DNA from: Thermoplasmata archaeon
Lineage (GTDB): Archaea; Thermoplasmatota; Thermoplasmata; Lutacidiplasmatales; UBA184
DNA: 64,000 bases
Direction: 5' to 3'
Assembly: GCA_022750115.1 (NCBI GenBank)
Contig: JAKIWI010000003.1
Coordinates: forward strand, 98,927-162,926
This document shows positions 59,187 to 64,000 of this stretch, piece after piece (the first letter of the stretch is position 1; each line of letters opens with the position of its first letter). The notes below the pieces were generated by a model, which had not been told where the DNA came from, did no database searches, and saw only the letters and a program-made list of their open reading frames with translations. The position numbers and the translations under genes were made by a program.

Positions 59187-60521
59187 TCAGTTGTCCTCCG
59201 CGGGGTATTCGGGCGAGAGTTCGGTGGGACGAGTCGTTCGGGATTGGGCAATTGAGCCGTGGCTCCCTGACGAGGTAGACGCGGGCCCCGGACCCTCGGA
59301 GATGCCCGGTAGTGGAATCCCATTCTCGAAGGACTCGTGAATGAGGACCTGAATGTTGTGCGCGAGGACCTTGCAGAGAAGCTCGTTGAACTGCGCGATG
59401 GGATTTCGCGAACTGATGGTCTCCCCCAGCCGCTTCTTCATCGCTGCAAAGGTAGCCTCGACGATTTCTCGCTGGTAGTACCGCTCGAGGTAGGCGGACG
59501 GATCGGACTTGAATCGATGCCACATCTGCTTCCAGAACGGCGTCCGGTTCCCGCGGTGCTTGCCTCGGCCGCGGCTGTTCTCCTTGAACATGATGTAGGC
59601 CGTGCCACCCGCCTCGCCGACTGCCGCGAAGTTCTCGCCGGAGAGGTAACCCTTGTCGGCGTAGACCTCCTTCATCACGAACCCTCCCGCGACGAGACCG
59701 TCGATAAGGCCCGGAAACTGAGGACAGTCGCCCGCATGGCCGTCGGTTACGATCACCTTGGGAATGATCTGGGTCTTAGCCCCGACCACGATGTGCCCCT
59801 TGATCCAGACGTTGTGCGAGGACGCGCCGTACCTTTCCCGACAATAATCCCCGAACGAGGTCGTCCTGAAGCCAGACGAGTCCACGGCGAAGCAGTCCTC
59901 GACCGACGCCAGGCCCAGCGCCGACTTCGCGATGAGGTCGTGAAGTATCGGGCCGACCTCGGGCTGACGGAGAATCAACGAGGGCATGTTGTGGGAAGGA
60001 GTGCAGGTGATCCTCTCCTCGGCGTGCGAACGCTCGTAGAGCCCGTGGGCGACTCGGAGAGGTTGCCTGTAGTAGACCTTCTCCACCGCGCAGAAAAGGA
60101 CGTCCCTCAACGGGAGTCGTGGGCGGCCGGTTCTCCTAACCGGACGGGGGTCCTCGACATCCTCGACCAGTCGAGCAAGGACTTGCCCGAAAAGCTCCAG
60201 CTCGGCGTTCTGCGCCTTGTTGTAAGCGTGCCAGTTCTGAGGGTAGGTTGGCCGGGGCCGGCGGGCCTCCAGAACCTCCGAGGCGGGCTTCCTCGTTCCA
60301 GCGTTCCGAAGCCGGACGGACAGGATGTGCTTACAGGGGAGGGAGTGCGTCGTGAAGTCGGGACACGTGCACTTCCAACGGCCCCCGTCGTGATTCACGA
60401 GGTAGACTCCCGGTCCCGACTGCGCCCGGACGGCGTAGACCGACCCGGTGACCTTCTCGATCGCGCCGGGGAGATGGGCGATTGCCTGCCCCCTCGCGAC
60501 GCGATCGTGCAGCTCCGACAT
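59187..60521 (-). CDS. DDE transposase with an N-terminal SWIM zinc finger
   Basis: A 444-residue transposase. The SWIM finger C51-x-C53-x9-C63-x-H65 (CTCPDFTTHSLPCKH) is at the N-terminus and should bind DNA. The catalytic core shows D214 (FAVDSSGF), D289 (VYADKGYLSG) and E356 (IVEATFAA) as the DDE triad, similar to IS4/IS5-like transposases. ATG 60521 is chosen for its GAGGAG 7 nt upstream; a GTG at 60560 would extend it by 13 residues. No terminal inverted repeats or target duplication could be identified, so mobility is unproven. Frame is intact. Confidence 0.88.
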   Translation of the reverse strand: MSELHDRVARGQAIAHLPGAIEKVTGSVYAVRAQSGPGVYLVNHDGGRWKCTCPDFTTHSLPCKHILSVRLRNAGTRKPASEVLEARRPRPTYPQNWHAYNKAQNAELELFGQVLARLVEDVEDPRPVRRTGRPRLPLRDVLFCAVEKVYYRQPLRVAHGLYERSHAEERITCTPSHNMPSLILRQPEVGPILHDLIAKSALGLASVEDCFAVDSSGFRTTSFGDYCRERYGASSHNVWIKGHIVVGAKTQIIPKVIVTDGHAGDCPQFPGLIDGLVAGGFVMKEVYADKGYLSGENFAAVGEAGGTAYIMFKENSRGRGKHRGNRTPFWKQMWHRFKSDPSAYLERYYQREIVEATFAAMKKRLGETISSRNPIAQFNELLCKVLAHNIQVLIHESFENGIPLPGISEGPGPASTSSGSHGSIAQSRTTRPTELSPEYPAEDN

Positions 60522-60547
60522 TCCGTTCTCCTCGCGTTTGGGCTGTG

Positions 60548-60596
60548 CCCACATACCCACATATGTGGGGAGTATTTAGACCTGTGGATATGTGGG
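60548..60596. promoter_or_regulatory. Four CCCACATA half-sites between transposase and small regulator gene
   Basis: CCCACATA occurs at 60548-60555 and 60556-60563 and its complement TATGTGGG at 60562-60569 and 60589-60596; the middle pair forms the palindrome CCCACATATGTGGG. They lie in the spacer between the divergent transposase and the small ribbon-helix-type gene, as expected for an operator. Confidence 0.6.
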
Positions 60597-60642
60597 TTTA
60601 CACAAGGACCTAAGTACGCCGTCGGCCGTGGTCCGTGGGAAT

Positions 60643-60987
60643 ATGGGGCGAATCGACGCAGTGCTCCAGGAGGATTTGGAGAAGCGCTTCCGGATGGAGG
60701 TCGCCAATCGTTACGGCGTCAGGAAGGGGAACATGCTCCGGGCCATCTCCGAGGCGATCGAGCTGTGGACCGCAACCGACAAGGCGCGGTCCGATGCGAA
60801 GAAACTCGGCAAGACCGTCCGAAACCCGAGGGAGTCGAACGGGATCAAGCAGCACGCAGTGGAACTGCTCGCCTCGATGGGTGTTGCGGGCAGGGACGTC
60901 CTGACCGACATTGGAGTGGACACCACTGTCCCGGATTCGATTCGAGAGCAGGCCCTGAAGGCCCTCAAGGCTCACGCGGATCGGTAG
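60643..60987 (+). CDS. Small putative DNA-binding protein next to the transposase
   Basis: A 114-residue protein. The start MGRIDAVLQEDLEKRFRMEVANRYGVRKGNMLRAISEAIELW is like ribbon-helix-helix-type archaeal proteins (strand, then helix-turn-helix), followed by a second helical region (NGIKQHAVELLASMGV). ATG 60643 fits this start; an upstream frame would add 17 residues. It diverges from the transposase across half-sites CCCACATA, so auto-regulation or control of the transposase is plausible. Confidence 0.65.
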   Translation: MGRIDAVLQEDLEKRFRMEVANRYGVRKGNMLRAISEAIELWTATDKARSDAKKLGKTVRNPRESNGIKQHAVELLASMGVAGRDVLTDIGVDTTVPDSIREQALKALKAHADR

Positions 60988-61277
60988 GCGCGTCGACGGT
61001 GCGCCTGCAAGGGCGGCAATCCGAGGTCTTTTCGGGCAGCGCGCAGCCGATTTCCAACCGCGTCATACGCTCGCTTTGTCGGGCCCTTGGACGCGAGCTC
61101 GAGGCCTGGCAGGAAAACCTCGGTGAACTGGAGAACGGTCGCGCGGGGATTCGTTGCGACGAACTCAAGAATGCTGGGTTGGGGTATCGCCCTCAATGCC
61201 AACAGCGCCGCTAGGGTGACGCGCACATCTCGTGGAGTGGGCCGCAGCGCGCGCCAGCTCGCAGAATGAGCTGCCAA
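60972..61277 (-). CDS. Small basic protein downstream of the DUF3644 gene
   Basis: Up to 101 residues from TTG 61277, or 84 from GTG 61226. The core AIPQPSILEFVATNPRATVLQFTEVFLPGLELASKGPTKRAYDAVGNRLRAARKDLGL is helical and basic at its end. It begins 7 nt after the DUF3644 stop, which hints at co-transcription. No family is known, and a false gene is possible; its 3' end overlaps the regulator gene by 16 nt. Confidence 0.4.
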   Translation of the reverse strand: MAAHSASWRALRPTPRDVRVTLAALLALRAIPQPSILEFVATNPRATVLQFTEVFLPGLELASKGPTKRAYDAVGNRLRAARKDLGLPPLQAHRRRAYRSA

Positions 61278-61284
61278 GGGCGAA

Positions 61285-62370
61285 CTATGGTGCGCCCGGA
61301 GGTAGGGGCGGTGGGGCGGCAGGCGCGGCAGGTGGCGGTTTTACCCATGACATGATCTCAACCAACTTACCTGGCCTAGAGAGTTCCGACACCAAGAAAT
61401 CGATCCACTCCTTCGTGTAGACATAGTCTTCGTGGGCTCTGTCGTAGACGCAATGGTTCGTGTGACAGTTCTCAGGGTGGTCGTCGTCGGACGACGGCCT
61501 CACACCATAGAAGCGCCAGCACTGGGTATGGACAGCCATGGTCATCTTGACGCTTGTTCCGATTCGCTTCTGGACCTCAGCCACAACTTGCCATGGCTTC
61601 ACCAACCCCTGGTTTACAATGGGGAGTTGCGACCGTTTGATCATCGCGATCGCGTGGTCCACCTCGGGGCTTTTACCCGGTTCGTACGAGATGAACCGAA
61701 CTGATAGCGAGTCGCGAGAAAGGTTGTTCTTCAGTTCGGGAATAAGGAGGATTCGGAAACTGAATTCGGGACTGTCGTATTCATCCTGAGTAAGCGAGGT
61801 CCGGAATGTATCGACCCACTTCCCAAGATCTCCCGGGAGGGGCTTGATGAGTTGGCGGAGTGCTTCACTCGAATGCGCGGCACGTAACCTTGAAAGCTGG
61901 AGGGGGACGACGAGGCTCTCGTTAATCGCGAACTTCGGCCCAAATTCCTGTTCTAGAAGCGACTCGAAGTTGAACAACATTGACTGACACTCCCCCAGGA
62001 CGTGCAGGTCGAGTTCCGGCAGGTTCCGATGCTCAATCTTATTTCGAAGTCCAATGATGAACCGGAGGTTCCGAGTAACTGGCGTTTCTTTCCCTTGCCA
62101 GTGCCGATTCACGCATTCATCGAGTTCCCAACGTTTCGGTTCACCGTCAATCAGAATGAACCGTCTGCGCTTCCCTCGATAGTAGGGCTTCACCTTGTCC
62201 CGGGCAAAGACGGCGTGAAGCAAGGCTGTCCAAGCGATCTGCATCAGGACGATGTAGCCGTGGGTCCTGAATGGGGCCGCCGGGCGGTTGTAGGTCTCGA
62301 CCGCGAGGAGTGCCGAGTGCCGTGCCTTCTCCAGGAGCTCCAGAGATTGGCGGGGGAGCCTCATAGACAC
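61285..62370 (-). CDS. DUF3644 domain protein
   Basis: A 361-residue protein whose N-terminal ~170 residues match the DUF3644 pattern: SLELLEKARHSALLAVETYNRPAAPFRTHGYIVLMQIAWTALLHAVF and the conserved FIIGLRNKIEHRNLPELD. The family is widespread, often beside restriction, toxin or phage-defence genes, but its reaction is unknown. Residues ~180-340 are a mixed domain with three cysteines (CWRF, ENCHTNHC). The C-terminus is a short proline/Gly/Ala tail. It lies between the regulator and the DUF2080 gene. Confidence 0.78.
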   Translation of the reverse strand: MSMRLPRQSLELLEKARHSALLAVETYNRPAAPFRTHGYIVLMQIAWTALLHAVFARDKVKPYYRGKRRRFILIDGEPKRWELDECVNRHWQGKETPVTRNLRFIIGLRNKIEHRNLPELDLHVLGECQSMLFNFESLLEQEFGPKFAINESLVVPLQLSRLRAAHSSEALRQLIKPLPGDLGKWVDTFRTSLTQDEYDSPEFSFRILLIPELKNNLSRDSLSVRFISYEPGKSPEVDHAIAMIKRSQLPIVNQGLVKPWQVVAEVQKRIGTSVKMTMAVHTQCWRFYGVRPSSDDDHPENCHTNHCVYDRAHEDYVYTKEWIDFLVSELSRPGKLVEIMSWVKPPPAAPAAPPPLPPGAP

Positions 62371-62456
62371 TCACACTCGGAGGGCAGTCCAGGATGATAA
62401 CCCGGAGCGGACAGTGCTCCCGCCGGGGAGCCGCCAGACCGCTTCCTTCGACAACC

Positions 62457-62669
62457 TCAGGAGCCGCCTGCCGCGGGCTCGGAGTGAACCGAGTCCTGCT
62501 CGGCAAGGGTGCCTGAATCAAGGCAGACTACGACGAAGACCTTCCGGCCGAGGTAGACCTTCGGGCAGTCGATCTTGGCGCCGTTTCCGAAGCGGGTAAC
62601 GCGCTTTTCAAATGAGCCGGAGAACCCCTCGATGCTCAACACTCTCTTCTCGCGAGCTTGATTCGGCAT
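62457..62669 (-). CDS. DUF2080-type transposon-associated protein
   Basis: A 70-residue protein matching the small archaeal DUF2080 family often encoded beside transposases: RVLSIEGFSGSFEKRVTRFGNGAKIDCPKVYLGRKVFVVV, an AbrB/SpoVT-like beta-strand set with the GN(S/G)AK(I/V) motif. The last ~18 residues are an unrelated tail. ATG 62669 lies 25 nt from a TATATA element. No transposase is directly adjacent, the nearest being 2 kb away, so it may be a relic. Confidence 0.75.
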   Translation of the reverse strand: MPNQAREKRVLSIEGFSGSFEKRVTRFGNGAKIDCPKVYLGRKVFVVVCLDSGTLAEQDSVHSEPAAGGS

Positions 62670-63042
62670 ACGTCTAGCGTATATACATCGTATATATCAT
62701 CCCGACCGTGCTGGGCCCCGGCTATACGTCAGGGGGGTCGTCCCTCCGGCCGTTAACAGGCGGTTCCTCGACGAGCGGACTTGCCCAACGAATCGGTGTC
62801 GAGCCCAGAAGAAGCCTCAAATCATTGGGGTCGAGAGAACTCAGAGACGTGGCGAACGGCGAGACTCAAGTCGGAGTCAACTTCGGTCGCGTCCCGCGCC
62901 GGGTTCTAACACTTCCCGGAGCGCGCGCGACGCAGTCGGTCAGCGCGACTGCGCGATCGGACGCCTGTCGGACACTACCCGCGGCCCAGAATTTGCCCCG
63001 ACGGTACTGCGAGTGATTGAATCTGTCCCAGGTAGAGCTTCA
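62670..63042. other. Spacer without a convincing gene
   Basis: About 370 nt. It contains the DUF2080 promoter (62676-62700) at its left end. An open frame at 62708-63016 has random-looking composition and no domain. Nothing else is visible. Confidence 0.5.
62676..62700 (-). promoter_or_regulatory. TATA region with two GTATATA repeats before DUF2080
   Basis: GTATATA occurs at 62680-62686 and again at 62690-62696, 10 bp apart. The distal box is ~25 nt from ATG 62669, right for a leaderless promoter; the proximal one, only ~12 nt away, may be an operator site. Confidence 0.55.
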
Positions 63043-63819
63043 ATGAAAAATCAGTACTTCGGCGACGTGAACGACTACAAAAAGTACGGTCTGCTCCGAC
63101 AATTGGGCAAGGAAGGGGCGCGTGAGCTCGCGGTCTGCTGGGCTCTGACTAACGATGACGGACGATCCGACGGCAGTCGAATTCGATACCTCGAGGATCC
63201 TGCTACATGGAGAAGACTGGATCCCCAGGCTTTTGATTTCGTCAAACGGCAGGTTCTTGAGAGGGGTGAAAGGTCGGTCGACGCATTCGAAGCCACCAGG
63301 CTAATTCCACGGTGCAGATTTTTCGGTGATTTGCTGCCGGACGACGCGAGCTCCAGAGACGCCTACTTCGCTCGATTCCTCGAAGAGGCAAGTGGAGCCG
63401 ACCTTGTGTTCTTCGACCCAGACAACGGCCTCGGGATCACCAAGATCGAGCGAGGCAAGCGGGGATCGTCAAAGTACGTCTACCCGTGCGAGATAGCTAC
63501 GGCCTGGGAGCGCGGTCACTCGATCCTATTCTATCAGCACTTTCCTAGGCAACCTCGCGAACCCTTCCTCACGAAGCTGCTTGATGCAGTATACGGGCTG
63601 ACCGGGCTCAGGATGGCCCTATTCTTCGTCACTTCCCATGTTGTATTCGTGCTTCTCCCGACCCCGAAACACGAGCATTGGCTTCTGACCGCAGCGGAGA
63701 GCTTCCGGAAACAGTGGGAGGGCGTGGTCCGTCTAGAGATCCGCGACCTACTCCAGTCTCACAGCCAGCCGCCCTTGGGCCCGCCGCCGCTCACCAACCC
63801 ACCCCCAATCGAGGCGTGA
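63043..63819 (+). CDS. Conserved protein of the KNQYFGD(V/I)NDY family, function unknown
   Basis: A 258-residue protein. The opening KNQYFGDVNDYKKYGLLRQL and the LVFFDPDNGLGI motif (about residues 121-132) mark a conserved family of bacterial and archaeal proteins that I have seen in genomic islands; its biochemical role is not known to me. The acidic DPDNG loop after a beta strand suggests a nucleotide or metal site, in a Rossmann-like or methyltransferase-like fold. ATG 63043 has AGGTAGAG upstream; an earlier ATG at 63013 adds ten residues. The C-terminal ~18 residues are Pro-rich. Confidence 0.68.
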   Translation: MKNQYFGDVNDYKKYGLLRQLGKEGARELAVCWALTNDDGRSDGSRIRYLEDPATWRRLDPQAFDFVKRQVLERGERSVDAFEATRLIPRCRFFGDLLPDDASSRDAYFARFLEEASGADLVFFDPDNGLGITKIERGKRGSSKYVYPCEIATAWERGHSILFYQHFPRQPREPFLTKLLDAVYGLTGLRMALFFVTSHVVFVLLPTPKHEHWLLTAAESFRKQWEGVVRLEIRDLLQSHSQPPLGPPPLTNPPPIEA

Positions 63820-63845
63820 TGAGCCTCGATTTCGCCCCTGTGTCT

Positions 63846-64000
63846 CTACCCACCGGCAGGCCAGAGGGTCTCCAGGACCTCGTACTTCGGGTTCGACCAA
63901 TTTGACGTGCGCGCCACACAGCGCTTCACCGAACTTACCAAGCCGCTCACATCCGGAATGCCGGATTCCACTACCAGCTCCTTGACCCACGGTGCGGTGT
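63846..64000 (-). CDS. C-terminus of an unidentified protein (cut by window end)
   Basis: The minus-strand frame ending in TAG at 63846-63848 reads for 50 residues to the window edge with natural composition, including PWVKELVVESGIPDVSGLVS and NWSNPKYEVLETLW. It converges with the preceding gene. Family not recognised; an overlapping frame in another register (63748-63990) is less protein-like. Confidence 0.45.
   Translation of the reverse strand, partial: TAPWVKELVVESGIPDVSGLVSSVKRCVARTSNWSNPKYEVLETLWPAGG

Noticed and set aside
59050-60660. Possible insertion-sequence ends around the SWIM-domain transposase
   Set aside because: The CCCACATA motif occurs only at the right side; I could find no matching repeat near 59.0-59.2 kb, so I do not call a full IS.
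62708-63016. 102-codon plus-strand frame before the KNQYFGD gene
   Set aside because: Ser/Arg/Gly-rich with no pattern of helices or strands, no ribosome site and no recognised family.
63748-63990. 80-codon minus-strand frame at the window end
   Set aside because: A different register (stop at 63846) gives a more protein-like reading that continues off the edge.

Overview
The window looks like a GC-rich archaeal chromosome, most likely a Thermoplasmatota (Thermoplasmata-type) euryarchaeon. Archaeal markers seen directly are ribosomal protein L40e, a KEOPS Pcc1-like protein, archease, an archaeal-type tRNA m1A methyltransferase, a geranylgeranyl reductase for ether-lipid saturation, and TATA-type promoters. 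Many TATA boxes sit 24-30 nt upstream of ATG or GTG starts, which suggests largely leaderless transcription. I cannot name the lineage more precisely from sequence alone. Genes are tightly packed, often in operons with 4-nt ATGA or GTGA overlaps.

Layout. 1-5.1 kb: the end of a peptide-binding protein converging on a four-gene dipeptide/oligopeptide ABC transporter operon. 5.2-12.8 kb: a two-domain acetyltransferase, a double zinc-ribbon membrane protein, a class III aminotransferase, a saccharopine-dehydrogenase-like reductase, and a glycogen-debranching-type glycosidase. 12.8-20.3 kb: an ABC-2 exporter, a flavin reductase, thioredoxin reductase, ferredoxin plus geranylgeranyl reductase, two unknown genes, a DUF1028 protein and Pcc1. 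20.3-29.3 kb: an EtfB-EtfA fusion with a methyltransferase, a CPBP protease, a kelch surface protein, a membrane-anchored winged-helix protein, a CoA-binding protein and a bactofilin-like protein. 29.3-37.5 kb: isoleucyl-tRNA synthetase, AMMECR1, L40e, a glycosyltransferase divergent from archease, a VOC protein, and a serA plus class V aminotransferase pair for serine synthesis. 37.7-46.8 kb: a secreted protein flanked by inverted repeats, a MoxR/DUF58/DUF4129 cluster, membrane proteins and TrmI. 46.97 kb: tRNA-Gly(GCC). 47-52.5 kb: an alpha/beta hydrolase, an anion permease, a potassium channel, a putative zinc peptidase and a cation/proton antiporter.

52.5-64 kb is different. Gene density and GC fall, hairpin repeats lie between short genes, and mobile-element genes appear (a SWIM-domain DDE transposase, a DUF2080 protein and a small DNA-binding-type protein). 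Here lies the most interesting locus: a three-gene minus-strand operon coding a ubiquitin-like Multi_ubiq-type protein, an E2-like protein, and one polypeptide joining a JAB/JAMM peptidase to a ThiF/E1 domain. Next to it are a DUF3644 protein and conserved proteins of unknown function. Together this looks like an accessory, possibly defence-related, island.

How the genes work together. The ferredoxin upstream of the geranylgeranyl reductase is a plausible electron donor for lipid reduction. SerA and the class V aminotransferase form the first two steps of phosphoserine synthesis. The transporter operon and binding protein import peptides. The Ubl-E2-E1/JAB operon could in principle carry out both conjugation and deconjugation of its own modifier.
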